A DNA stretch of 64,000 nt. Source: Liolophura sinensis. Its lineage: Eukaryota; Mollusca; Polyplacophora; Chitonida; Chitonidae. Below, in pieces: positions 1 to 12,168 of the stretch. Both the position numbers and the translations under genes were made by a program. The stretch covers positions 14,313,335 to 14,377,334 of the forward strand of contig NC_088297.1 in NCBI RefSeq assembly GCF_032854445.1, in the 5' to 3' direction. A model generated the notes under the pieces. That model saw only the letters and a list, made by a program, of their open reading frames with translations, had not been told where the DNA came from and ran no database searches. Position 1 is the stretch's first letter. Every line of letters begins with the position of its first letter.

Positions 1-239
1 CCCCCCCCCCACACACACACACCTAACCCCACCAGACTGATGACTGACAGACCTCAGGTTTCTCTGTTGTTTACTGTTTTAAGGCCAGACCAGTGAATGG
101 CCAGCCTCACCACTAATACCTTGTAATAGTCTGGGGAAGAAGGCATATTGGCATGATCAGTCCCCAACATGTGGGCACAATATAAAGGGCTATAGAACAG
201 ATAGTAAAACCAGTTTGATACCCTGTAGTTGGACACTAA

Positions 240-645
240 GAGTGAGTGAGTGCTTGGTGTTTAACGTCGTACTTAACAATTTTTCAGTCATATGACAACA
301 ACGGAGTCATTAGGGTGCATGTATGTGTAGTGTGCCTCCTTGTTGCAGGAGGGATTTCCACTGCTCTTTCATCTAGTGCTGCTTCACTGACACGACTTAC
401 CGAAGGCAAGTAAGTTGCCCTGCCCGAGCCATTATACTGATACGGGCCAACCAGTCGTTGCACTATCCTCTTCATGCTTAACACCAAGTGAGGAAGTTAC
501 AGCTTCCTCTTTTAAAGTCTTTGGGTGTGACTATAGACCCAGGATTGATTCTGGATCTACCGCTCCCCAAGTGGATACTGCTCCCCAAGTAGATGCTCTA
601 CAAACTGTGCTATCAGGGCTGGTGGACCCTAAGGCACTGTGACCA
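240..645 (-). mobile_element. SINE B, near full length
   Basis: Left end AGTGAGTGAGTGCTTGGTGT is the tail. The right end has GATTGATTCTGGATCTACCG (B-box side) and AAGTAGATGCTCTACAAACT (A-box side), that is, a tRNA-derived head read on the minus strand. The head contains a local duplication of CTCCCCAAGTGGATACTG. Confidence 0.9.
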
Positions 646-827
646 TGTGAAAGTGAAACACAACCTCTTGTCAGTTTACCTCACCAAGGGTTTTATTGTC
701 ACTGCTCATGTAAACATGCAGGCTAGTTCATTACCTGATCCACAACTGGATCCTTAATAAAAACTATATAGAACACCAATCAAAGAAATAAATAAATTAA
801 TAAAACTGTAGTTTAAAGCCACTTTTA

Positions 828-848
828 CCCCCCCCCCCCCTCCCCCCA
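828..848 (+). repeat. C homopolymer
   Basis: About 13 C, one T, then more C. Confidence 0.95.
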
Positions 849-2054
849 TCCCGTCCCAAAGAACAAGGTTGAGAATTTTAGTGCATTTTTTGGTGATTAT
901 TAAAATCATATGTTTCTTGTACCCTATGAAGACACTCCTCTTGACTTTTAAAATTTAAAAGCTTTGAACTGCTCGGGGATATAATAAAGGCAAATTGAAG
1001 ACTGAAAGCATTTCAGCAGAAAGATAGTAAACAATTTCCAAAGTTGTTCATGCTAGTCCATCGTTATAGATTTGAAGGCGGTAAATAAGTCCCAACTTTC
1101 ACATTCAAACTTGATAGGCATTTGATGTCTCTCACTGGTTTTTAGTTTAAACCTAGGCATCAAAATGTTTCGGAACAGTAATTGCAAGGCCATTCCCAAA
1201 AGCAATGTTCAATACAAACCATAAAGAAACTACGAATTTCTGTATAAAGTACAAAATTTAGGCAGGACTCTCGGGAAGAGAAGCAGTCAATATATACTTT
1301 TCAATGATGATGGAAATAAGCAAGGAATGTTTTAATTCTAGTGACTTCTGTTCTGTTCTCTTTATGTTTTGATTGTTAATGAGAGATATGTGAAGCTTCT
1401 TGTTTTCATTTTAAAGTTGACCACCCAGACAACCTGGGATCTTGGCATTGTCTCTGGATTCCCTCATTCTCCCCTGGGATATGTCAATTCAAGGACTGCT
1501 GTACATCAAATTAGACATACAGTTTGTCCCATGACTGTTTTCTCAGACCAACAATGTTAAGTACTGTAAGTCCTCTAATTTTGAGACATTTCCTCTACTC
1601 CTTTTAGTCAATATCAATGAATTTGCAACAGAAATACGCAGTTTCTCTTTTCTCGCATGGTTAGGCCATCTAATGAACAACAATATACATGTTTACTTTC
1701 CAAAAATACTGAGACAGATTTGTATTTTTTTGTCTTTCCGCTCTTCTAATAACTGTCCCCAAAACTAGAAGATTGGCAGTAAGAATATGGGTGTGTTCTT
1801 TAGAACAGGGTGTGCAGTGAGCACCCAGACAATGAGCAGATAACCCTGAGTCTGTCTTTGTGGGGCCAACTGACCCATTTCAGGGAGTGATGCCTGGGGT
1901 AGGGGTGAGGGGACACCAGATACCCTTCAGCACCATAGAAGACCTGAAAACCTTTACCATTGTATGTTTTCTTAGCCTGTTTCTGCCACTGGAACCCCTC
2001 AGTGCTGACCTTAGATGCATTATCTGCGAGATACCCATAACAGATATTGTACAA

Positions 2055-2080
2055 GGGAGAGGGAGAGAGAGAGAGAGAGC
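2055..2080 (+). repeat. (GA)n microsatellite
   Basis: GGGAGAGGGAGAGAGAGAGA continuing about 6 bp. Confidence 0.95.
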
Positions 2081-3534
2081 AGACTGGTGGTGGTTAGTTC
2101 GTCCTGGCTGAAAGATTTTATTTGGATTAAGCTGACTAATTTTTTTTTTAGGTTTTACCTGCAATCTGACGCAGAAAAATCCAAAAATGGAATAAAAATA
2201 AAATTGAAATCCACTTTTTTATTGTATCAAATCTTAATATTTTTCTCTTTTTTTTATGCTTTCTAATCAAATTAATATGTATTTTACAGGAACAAATTCA
2301 CCTTTCCCATAATTAGATATGATTTTTTAGTGGGGCCCTTTTTTTTTTTTTTTAAAATTTTTATAACCTCCAACGAAATTGAAGGTTTATTCTGACATAA
2401 AACATAGTTAAATTCTTGTGGACTGATAGAAAGCTGACACTGCAGGAAAATTTAGATTAAATTCCAAGGGAGGATGGGAGAGAGTGGGGGAGGGGGTGGG
2501 GGAGGGGGTAGAGTGCATTCATGGAGGAGGTGTAAGCAGTACATGTATTATCTGAATGAATTCATGAAAATGGCTCATATGAAGGAATGTATAATACATG
2601 TACGTTGAGGCTTTAACCCAGCAAATCCTATCAACTCTGTCAGCCAATCATCATTTATTCTGTATCCCTTTTTCCAAGTTGGAAATAGCTGCGCTTTTTG
2701 TTGTTTAATTAGCTGAAGGAATCCATATATTATCTGAAGGAATCCTACCATACAGGATGTTCAGTTTAGTCTGGCTGTGCCCACTGCACGTAGAAAATCT
2801 CACTCACCTGGCAACAATAGGAGCAGGTCAATAGTTTTAATGTCTGCTTCAATACATCTCCCTGTCTAACGCCAGTAAATCAGTGAAAGGGTAATGAATT
2901 TTCTGACTGTTTGCTCTTTACAATCTCCATTCTTGATCGAGCCGATAAGACTTTCTGGTATGCTTTTATCAACTCAACTCATCCTTGCCTTACAAACCCT
3001 CTGGCATGTTGTGGCATCTTGGATTCTTGTTTTCACCAAGTTTTTGCTGTTTTTTTTTTTTTTGTCCCGGCCTAGCTGGCGCCTTGGACTGCAGACTAAT
3101 TACCCCCCCTTTGTGTGGGTTGTATCGCAGGGGCTATTTCCAAACGCGAGCTAAATGGTTACAGGTTATTGTTACGATTCTATCAGTCGTTGTTTGCACA
3201 TGCCCAACGCCTAACAATAGCGGGGGTTTGTTTCCCCTGGGGGATGTGAGGAATATCTCTGCCCAGCCTCGTCGATTACTGCCTAACCATCATTGACATT
3301 TTCATGTGGCCAGTAGATAGGATAGTATACTAAGGCTTGTTTACAGAAATCCTGTCACTCCATCTCCCCCAAGAGATGGCAGCCTGGCCCCTAATTGGGT
3401 CTAAAAAAGGGTTAAAGGTCAAATTACAAGTTGCTGTTAAAGGTCAAGGGCAGTATTTATATAGATATCAGTATGTGAAGGGGAGAACCTGTAAAAGAAA
3501 GATTGTCATGGTTTAAATTCACTCACAGTATTTC

Positions 3535-3690
3535 AAGTACCCACCTTTGGAAAAGTTTGTCATTAGCATGCCAAAGGTCAGTGGTTTAAGCCGGGCACTC
3601 TGGCTTCTTCCATCTTTTAAACCTACCAGAATCTGATGTGTAATGATTCTTGAATATGGCCATGAACAACAATCAAATAAGTAGATTCAT
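3535..3690 (+). mobile_element. Older SINE C-type copy
   Basis: GTCATTAGCATGCCAAAGGT, CAGTGGTTTAAGCCGGGCAC, GACTCTGGCTTCTTCC-like core and a CAATCAAATAAGTAG tail. The copy at 40745-40905 shares CAAAGTTCAGTGGTTTACGA. Confidence 0.65.
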
Positions 3691-3719
3691 TCATTACTCA
3701 CCTGCTGCCCATCAAGAAT

Positions 3720-3800
3720 AGTGAGTGAGTGAGTGAGTGAGTGCTTGGGGTTTAACATCGTACGCCCATTGAAGACGACAGAAAGCCTGAGTTTCTGATT
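3720..3800 (-). mobile_element. SINE B tail fragment
   Basis: GTGAGTGAGTGAGTGAGTGA and GGGGTTTAACATCGTACGCC only; the rest is lost. Confidence 0.75.
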
Positions 3801-3939
3801 TAGGGACCTATTTGGTCGCACTGCTTGTTGACCTTGAGTGTTTAGAGTATAATTATTTCCCCCATTTTTAGCTTACCTCTACGAAGTAAAGTGAGGTATT
3901 GTAAGAGGAGCGAAAAGTGTCAATATTGGGTGTCTGGTC

Positions 3940-4445
3940 AAGCTTCTTTTTTTTTTTTAGCTCCTGTATAGTGGGCTCTCAGACATGGATTAAAGGCTAG
4001 GCTTTTTCGTTTAGCTCCTGCACATGTATAATGGGCCCTCATTCATTGAATAAAGGTTAAGTTTTTTTTTAGCTCTTGTATAGTGGGCTATCATTGATTG
4101 AAGGTTAGGCTTTTCGGAGGGGGGGGGGCTCTCTAGCCTAAAGTATGCACATTCGCGGATGGTAGGTTAGGCTTTGTTTTTTTAGCTTTTGCATATTGGG
4201 CTATCATACATGGATTGAAGGTTAGGCTTTTTGGGGGGAGCTCTCTAGCCTAAAGTATGGTGTGTAAATACACATTCGTGGATGGTAGGTTAGGCTTTGT
4301 TTTTATTAGCTCTTGCTTCTTGGGCTATCACACATAGACTGAAGGTTAGGCTTTGTTTTTTGCTTATTTACTCCCAAGTTTAAGATGTGGTGTGTAAATG
4401 CACATTATCAGATGGCAGGTTAAGCTTTTTTTTTAGCTCCTGTAT
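3940..4445 (+). repeat. Degenerate tandem repeat, units of about 55-115 bp
   Basis: Repeated TTTTTTAGCTCCTGTATAGT-like and GGTTAGGCTTTTT motifs with GGGCTATCAxACATGGATTG recur six or more times with variable spacing. It is an old, decayed array. Confidence 0.8.
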
Positions 4446-5143
4446 AATGGCAATCATAGGTGGATCTCCAACATACAGTGATAGAAAGTTATGTTTATGT
4501 TTTTTTTTTCTACAAAGGACCTACTGATGGAAGGTTGAACTGTCTTATTGGTTTTAGTTTGATAGATTTTAATTTTACAGGTTTGGTGAATGTTTTTTTT
4601 AATAATTTTAATTGGTAAACTTTCAATTCAAAAATTTACCAGTTATATAGACTTCAATTTGTTTTCTCCAGTAAACACATTGTCTAGAAATTAAGCTTCC
4701 ATGCAGGGCAACACTTTTTTGTATACTGGGTTTCTGTGACTTTATGGACTTTGCCAGGTGTACCAATATGGTATTACGACAAAATCAAACTACACGTTTT
4801 GTAGGGAAACTATACAACCACCACCCTTCAGGGGGAAAAAAAACAAAAAAAAAAACAACAGAAAACAAACAACAACAAATGTTCATTAGTCAAAAAGGGA
4901 AGCCTCGTATGTTTATGTTGTCGTGTTTAAAGCTTATTCCCCGCTGTGCTGTAGGTAGGAACACAGTGCCCAGGATCCAAGTGGAGAAAAAACAGATTAA
5001 AGTTGCGTACCACATGCTGGTTTCTGTCGTAACACCCTGCCTACCCTTCCCACCCTTTGAGACTGAAATAAATACAAACCAAAAAAAGGAAAAGGAACCT
5101 GAAGAAAACCCTCGTCTATTTTGTGTGTGTGAGGTTGAATGTT

Positions 5144-5369
5144 TATTTATTTATTTCATTGGTGTTTTACGCCGTACTCAAGAATATTTCACTTTTACGA
5201 CGGCAGCCAGCATTATGGTGGGAGGAAACTGGGCAGTTCCCGGGGGATACCCACGACCATCCGCAGGTTGCTGGCATACCTTTCCACGTACAGCAGGAGA
5301 GGAAACCAGCTGGACTTCTGGGTCATTACGCTGCGCTAGCGCGCTAACCAACTGAGCCGCGGAGGCCCC
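5144..5369 (-). mobile_element. SINE A, full-length copy with 12-bp target duplication
   Basis: AGGTTGAATGTT flanks it perfectly (5132-5143 and 5370-5381). The tRNA-like head (minus strand) begins GGGCCTCCGCGGCTCAGTTG with an A-box; the B-box is diverged or deleted. The body is TGAAATATTCTTGAGTACGGCGTAAAACACCAAT-like and the tail AAATAAATAAA. The family is tRNA-derived and presumably LINE-mobilised. Confidence 0.93.
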
Positions 5370-5744
5370 AGGTTGAATGTTCATGCACAAGTAGTAGCTC
5401 GAGGAAGGCACACAGTCTTGGTTTACACAGTTCTGAACGGATAATGAATAAGTACCAAATATGTACTGTTCAGTAGAAAGAAAATACTGTGCAGTTATTC
5501 AAAATGTTTGAAACATAAACTTGTGATATTTCACCAACACTATTAAATGGAAATAACTCTAAAACAGTTTAATGTATTCCTATTTAAGTTTAACAGTTCA
5601 TCTTGTTTGAATTTTTCATTTTTTTTTTTTTACTTTTTTGCACTCTCAACACATTATCGGGCAGTAGTTGATTAAATTTAGCCTAAATGACCACAAATTT
5701 GGTCCATGATTAACTTTCCACGTTTTTCATGATTCTGAGAGCTC

Positions 5745-5910
5745 TATACATATATTGGGAAAGGTGTCCTGAAGTTTGCTTGGAACGTGGGATGATAAAT
5801 TATTGGAAAATTGGAATGTTTCAGCACGAAAATATAATTTGTGGTATTTATTTTGCCTCGAAAAATACACTTTTGTCGTAGAAATTTTAGGTCATTTAGA
5901 GTAAATGTCA
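5745..5910 (-). repeat. Dispersed repeat D1
   Basis: On the minus strand: GACCTAAAATTTCTACGACA, TTTTTCGAGGCAAAATAAAT, TTTTCGTGCTGAAACATTCC, AATTTATCATCCCACGTTCC. Same motif order as at 8645. Confidence 0.65.
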
Positions 5911-7199
5911 TTGTACGTTTACGTACATGGATGTCAGCCATTGTCAATTTCCTCCTGCAATTTTACTCACAATTTTTGGAATAGGCATATTGTTGCCAGT
6001 TTGTGTGATTGGGATTGTCATTAGTCAGACCCATATCTCCGAACCTTAGCATTTCACATTGAAGAGATTAGGAACAATATTGGATTTACCAGTGAATAAT
6101 CCCCACCACATCACTACCACATATGTTATACTTTGTGATTTGTCTCTTGGTTATCTGTTTTCTTGTCTTGCGCAATCTTTAATACGCACACACACACAAA
6201 ACCCAAACTGGCCCCTGTCTGTTTAACTGGCCCTGTTTATTTGGTGGTAAACGACAGAGGATGTTTTCTGGAAGATGAGCATCCAATCAAAACATGAACG
6301 TCAGCATGTGTTAGACTGGGCCCCCAACATGCGTCCATCTTAAAAAATAGAATTACGGATAAAAACGACCGTCGGCGGGTGTTTTTCCAGGTGGCGCTGA
6401 CATTTTTTGGCGTACACATACCTGCCGCGGTGATCAGGCTGTCAGATCGCTTTCCAAGCTTCCCAGGCGTCTGTGTTGACGCAAGAGCCAAAGATTCATC
6501 ATCTTACATCATTTATTACGGAATTCGAAGAGCCAACCATTTTTGATGTCGTTCTGATAAAAAAGAACAAGCCTGTCAGAAATGTCTGAGAGATCATATG
6601 ATACTTGTAAAGTGCATCATCATACGTGTGCGTGTATAGGCTGTTAGTAAATTCATAACTTAGTCAGAAATGCGGAGCAGAATTCCACATTTTTTTCATT
6701 CTCATTTCCCTTTTTTTTTTTTTGTTCCTTAACACTTGGTTCCAAAAGTAATCAGTGTTTCCATCTACATATGTTTTTCGGACTTTCTGATAATTTTTTT
6801 GCGACTTTCACAGATAACTCATCCACTTGTTATTGAAATGCAGAATTTTCTTGGCTTCCTGTAACAGATATGCTCTCACCAAATATTGTCATAACCATTG
6901 ATTAGTTCCAAATGGAGTAGCTTTATTGCATGAGCAATGGCAAAGGATTGCAAGCTGATCTAATTTTTTGGAAAACGTTCCATCATGGTGATGATTTTAT
7001 GCAATTTCCATACATATGAGTTAGTAATAGTCATGCTTTGTAAAAGTTGCAGGATATTTTTATCAGTAATATTATCTGATTTGAGTTGTACACTGTAGTG
7101 AATGTGAATTTACTGTATGCAGGTTTTGTTTTTCTTTTTTTTGTTTTTGTGATAATACTGAGTCTCAGCCCTAGGTCCGAGAAAGTCAACGCTGGCTCC

Positions 7200-7740
7200 C
7201 CAAAGAAAATACTGACAGCCTCTTTGAGATAGCAGTTGTTGTAATAAATAAGATTTTTATAAGACTTGCTTTTACATCTTATCTGCAATTCTAAGAAGCT
7301 TACCACCTGGAATTTGTCTTATAATTCATTCAGCTTACCAAGCTTATCTCCAGGATTATAATCTGTTATGAAACTGGAGGTGAAACACCTGGGGTGGGTG
7401 GGAAAGGTGGTAGGCTGGTAAAAAAAAAAAGAGAAATTGTCATATTTAAAAAAAAAAAAAAAAAAAAATGCTCATTCGTTGTACCCATTAGTCACCCCAA
7501 AATTAATTTGTGTGGTTTAGGGTGGTGACAATTATCCGAAAATTGTTTATATTTTTGGAAGTGGAAGTTTTCAATTATAAACTGTTATTGTTGTAATAAG
7601 TAAGATTTTTATTTGAGCTTCTTTTGTCTTATCTGGAGTCCTAGAGAAACTTACCACCTGGACTTTTTATAATTGGTGCATTTTCAGTGGTGACAATTTC
7701 CTGAAAGATTCTTATAGTTACTGGAATTTTCAAGTGTTCA
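7200..7740 (+). repeat. Decayed local duplications
   Basis: GTTGTTGTAATAAATAAGAT...CTTACCACCTGG at about 7227-7310 recurs at about 7588-7660. GGTGACAATTATCCGAAAAT at 7522 resembles GGTGACAATTTCCTGAAAGA at about 7690. The units look like an old tandem array broken by SINE-free sequence. Confidence 0.65.
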
Positions 7741-8644
7741 TAATTTTATCTTGTAACTACATTAACAAAGATTCTGTAGCATAGTAGATAATTTTTGTTG
7801 CCATGCCCAAAGTGCCTTTTTGAACAATGATAAAACTCTTACAAATTATGATCTTTGATATGCATTATATAAAAAATGTTTCATTTAGCTTTTCCCACCA
7901 AACTGGGCTTGTTTAGTGTTCTCAAAGCCTTGTGTGTCTCTGTTTTTCTTCCATATGTCCACCATGCTAGCTAATACTTGTTACCACCTTAGCATGATAA
8001 ACCCTTCCTAAAACAGACAGAGAGTACGTTCGTAAACATAGCCTTAGTGGCTGGCTCAGAGCAGTGCTCAAGCGTAATGAGACAGGACGATCAGCAGAAG
8101 ATTCCTATTTACCAGCAGATAATCCAAGTTCCCGCTATTGCCACCAGGTGGCGATGTTTATGTAACCGTAGCAGATGGAAGAATTTTCAATCTGGCCCAG
8201 ATTAAAGCAGGGTTTTTTTTTTTTATTTTTTGGTTTTTTAAGCGGTGCATCCATTTGGTGAATGTTTCTCATTTCTCCCCCCCACTCCCCCATCCCATTT
8301 TTACTTGGCTAATTGTAGGCCAAAGTCCTAGGTGGGAACACTCAAAACTGCAAAAGGACTAATTTTAGGCCGAATTCAAATAAATACTTAGACAGCTGTT
8401 GGCCTTTATGTACACACAGAAAATCTTGCTACTGTTACAGGATCAACCCAGTTTTTTTGGACACATCATAGAGTTGTGCTCATCGGCTGGGCACAGCAGC
8501 TTGCACCTTGTCCCTCTCAATACGCAAATGCCCTGCTCCACCTGTCAGGTTATGCAACTACATATCGATCATCACTGAGTCAAAAACTCTGAAATGTAAG
8601 CTTGTAGTCTTGAAAGTATCCAAGATGTTTACAGCTGGCATGTG

Positions 8645-8830
8645 TACCCATGGGTTTTGTAAGTGACCCCAAATTTGGCCTCAAAAAGTGTGTTGTTTTG
8701 GAGGCAAATAAGAATAGTCAAATATTACCTTTGGTGCTGAAAGTTTCATTTTTTCCAGCAGAATATCATCTCTCTGAGATCACTAAGAGCCCTCAGAATC
8801 AGTCAAAATTCATGTAAGCCACTTAGTGAT
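8645..8830 (+). repeat. Dispersed repeat D1
   Basis: CCCAAATTTGGCCTCAAAAA, GGAGGCAAATAAGAATAGTC, ATTACCTTTGGTGCTGAAAG, CCAGCAGAATATCAT. Other diverged copies are at 5745-5910 (-), 21595-21705, 36305-36480 and 61005-61110. Confidence 0.7.
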
Positions 8831-9384
8831 GGATTTTTGGGCCACGGGTTTAGAATTCTTGCCATGCAGTTTAGAAAGCGTGTGTTTTGGGTCTTAGGTT
8901 TTGAAGTGTTTTGTTAGTTTTCTTTAAAAGTTTGCTAGACTATGAAGTGCTACATGTAAGTAACAGAGTTCTTCTGTATAGGACATCTGAATGATTGGCC
9001 TATCCATGTCCACAAAATATAAGGATAAGTGAGCAAGTATGTGTGCTTCTGCAAGTGCATTTTACCAAACTTTAGGTGCATTTAACAGAATTTTCTTTCT
9101 ATTCAAGGAGGGCTGAAAAAACAGGTTGTTAAAAGCCATCAATAATTTTGTCAGAGTGGAATGCTACAATTTTAGCCAAAACAAACTCGATGTACCATCA
9201 TGGTTATATAATGATAATCACAGCTTGTTAAGCAATTTGCAAACATTCGTACATTTTTGTAAATGCGTAGGTAAAATAAATAGCTTGGTAAAGTAAACAT
9301 CGCCGCAGGTTTGTATAAATATGAATGAGCCAATAAAATCTCGGGGTGCTTTGATGTTAAGGTGATGTGTACGTCTTAATTATG

Positions 9385-9515
9385 ATTTTCGTGTTTGATG
9401 AAAATGTCTGTCTTAATAGGCCACTTCTGGTTTCTTGCCCATCTTGGTAAAAGTGAAACATTCTTGAGCACAGCATTAAAACGTCAGTCAAATAAATAAG
9501 TAAATAAATAGGCCA
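9385..9515 (+). mobile_element. SINE A fragment, diverged
   Basis: GTGAAACATTCTTGAGCACA and CAAATAAATAAGTAAATAAA tail; body shortened. Confidence 0.65.
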
Positions 9516-9857
9516 GAAAAAGTATTTATTATTCAAGCTCATGTGTACATCCAGACCCTGTGTTCTGATTAATATGACAACCTCATGAAGGCTAATATAG
9601 TTGTCCTTAAATAAACCAGATTATCCTGGATTGTTTATTATTATTATTTTATTCAGGTGGTGAAATGGTTTACCAGAGTGCTCTATACACCCAGAAACCA
9701 CTGACAAATTGATGTACAGCCTCTGTAACTGCTGCCTATATTTTAAAACATTCTGAGAGAACTATGGGTTGTAGAGAAATAATGATACCCTTTGCTTCCA
9801 TAGTTCTCAGGGACCTTGGTGACAGTTTATTAGTGCTTGATTGAGGTTTGTTCTCTA

Positions 9858-9930
9858 ATGACTCCCCGTCTTCATATGACTGAAAAGTTGTTAAGTACAT
9901 TGTATGACATAAAACCCCAAGCATACATAC
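9858..9930 (+). mobile_element. SINE B fragment
   Basis: CTTCATATGACTGAAAAGTT, GTTAAGTACATTGTATGACA and AAACCCCAAGC: diverged tail end on the plus strand. Confidence 0.7.
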
Positions 9931-10541
9931 ATATACCTATAATTTGTGGTTTTATTACTGGGCACTTAAGTTTCCATCACCCATAAAACTGGCCAAGGGG
10001 AAATTCTGGAGTATGTCTTAACCCGACAGTCAAGTAAATAAATATGCATGTAACTTGAACTAACGAAATTTGCTGTGGATAAGTAATTGTGCATAGAGGT
10101 ATTGATTTTCTTACTACAGGTGAAATGCTCTTAAGTATTATTTTAAGCAGTGACCAAACAGACACATAAATAGCTGACCAGCTTTCACTTTGTTTACATA
10201 AGCTGTGCTCCATTATTAGATCATTAAACGTCTGCTGTAATGGGTTGTATAATAACCCATCAGCTGTACGAGCTTGCATGAGATTGCACTAAACCACATA
10301 AAGGTACTTAGGCAAGGCCTTTGAAAATCATTCCAACTTCTGTCTACATTTTGATTTTGTAACATTTACAAGAAAGAACGGAAAATGGGTTGGCCTGTGC
10401 AGATCAGCATTTTAATGCAAATAATGTAAAAAGGAGTTTTAAGAAAAATCCAGGTGCAAATTTTCCAGCGAAAATTAATTAATACAAATGGACATTTAAA
10501 GATAAATGTTCTTTCTGCAGATACATGTATATACAAATATG

Positions 10542-10614
<73 letters not shown>

Positions 10615-12168
10615 ATGTAATAATAATCAATATTTAAATAATAGTCAATAAAATAAAGGCAATAAAGTTTACTTAAGATTCATTCGAATTTCTGCAGTGT
10701 TTGTAGATGAATGTTTTTGCAAGCACTGTGTTTCCAAGAAATGACCTACAACTTACCTACAGTTTCAGTTTAAAAAAAAAATATTTGGAATATGAAAACA
10801 TAGCACAGAAACAAAACATCATGATGTGCCAAGTAGCTATGATTATATATTTTCAGTCTCTGAAACAAAATTATTTTTGCAGTGACAAATTATTTTGAAA
10901 TTTACCCCATATGTGAAAGTTCAGAGCAAAGTACACTTGTAACCAGTGTAGCCCTTGCTAGTAGGCATATACACCATCTTGTATATTTACACTGGTGCTG
11001 GGAGGGAAAGTCGTTAGGAGAGTAAGGTAATATTTAATTAAAGGTTTGTGATCTCTAGCCATAGATAGCAGCTGACTTAACTCCTGTGTCAGTTTCCACT
11101 TACCATGTTAAAAGGCAATCAGGCGGCCATCTTGTTGTACCCTTGTGTCAACACTGAGATTAATGGCTTCGAACAAGTTAACAAGTTACGTCACCCAGTG
11201 ACTTCAAGAGCCTGACATTTGACTCCGTAAAACAAACAAATGGTAAAGTTTCAAAGGAAAAGTTTGAAGGAGAGTGATCCATTTCTGTATGAGTTATTTT
11301 AAGATTACTGGGTAGTAAGAAATGAAAAAAAATCCTTTGTTTTTATTATTGTGTGTTTATTATTGTGTTTTTGTACAGTTTTCGTCTCTAAATGTGACAG
11401 TATATTTGCATATAGGTAGCAAGGTGTTGGGCTTTTGGGTTGGATCCCGCACGTAGATAATAGAAACTAGATCAATATTTTCATCTGTCTTTTCGTCATC
11501 AATGTTTTCCAAAACATTGTAACTAATATGTTAATTTGCCTTGTCTATTGTTTCAAAATACAATATGCAAAGTAAGTTGCTGCATGCACCTAACCCTTCA
11601 CCACCAAAGGAAAAAAAACTGTTTCTACTTGTTCATGTATTGTTATGGAGAGCCTCTCGGAAGAGCAAAATTTTGTGCAATTTGACAAAAGTTACCCTTT
11701 AAATAAATGTTTTATTCATTCCAATTCATTCATTCAAGAAACTTTGTGAAGAGAGATATAGTAAACCATTCCAGATATCAAGCTCATGCTAAAGAAGAAA
11801 CCAGGTCCGATCCCACAAAGCCATTTCTGACTTTTCTGACTGTCAAAATTCGAAATACGATCGTAAGGATTATTTTCCTTCTTCAGAAATTAAAATTTGT
11901 CCGCCTGATCGATGTTGTCTTAAAACAAATATATCCAAATTTCCAAAAACTGAGCTCTGTGAGGAAGTTTCAGATTTTGACGTAACTCAGAGATGGCTTT
12001 TTGGAATCGGCCCCAGGAAACCGTTTTGTAAGGCTGTTGCCAAGCGCATTTATCATAGTGTAAAACCTCTTCACTACGTGTATATGTTGTCAAGGAAATT
12101 AAGCCAGGTGCACTTTGAGACTTCTTTGTAAAATGAGTCAAATGGAGTTAGAGTTTGTCAGAGCCTTA
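9931..12168. other. No gene seen
   Basis: TA/TG microsatellite at 10541; otherwise unrecognised AT-rich sequence up to the satellite. A short segment near 10000-10045 with AAGTAAATAAAT may be a SINE remnant. Confidence 0.5.
10541..10616 (+). repeat. (TA)n(TG)n microsatellite
   Basis: About 28 TA units run directly into about 8 TG units. Confidence 0.97.

Larger units (their letters stand above)
651..3534. other. No gene seen
   Basis: AT-rich, CpG-poor DNA with homopolymers, the GA microsatellite and a G-rich patch (2467-2510). No exon with both splice sites and recognisable protein was found. Probably CAP intron or upstream flank. Confidence 0.5.
5382..9384. other. No gene seen; decayed repeats
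   Basis: Contains D1 (5745-5910, 8645-8830) and the local duplications at 7200-7740. The remainder is unrecognised AT-rich intron-like sequence. Confidence 0.5.

Noticed and set aside
4744-5355. 203-codon frame (+)
   Set aside because: A poly-A/AAC-rich first half runs into a SINE A insertion in antisense. Composition and SINE overlap explain it.
5340-5369. tRNA gene
   Set aside because: The A-box-bearing sequence is the head of a SINE with an AAAT tail and target duplications, not a free tRNA gene.
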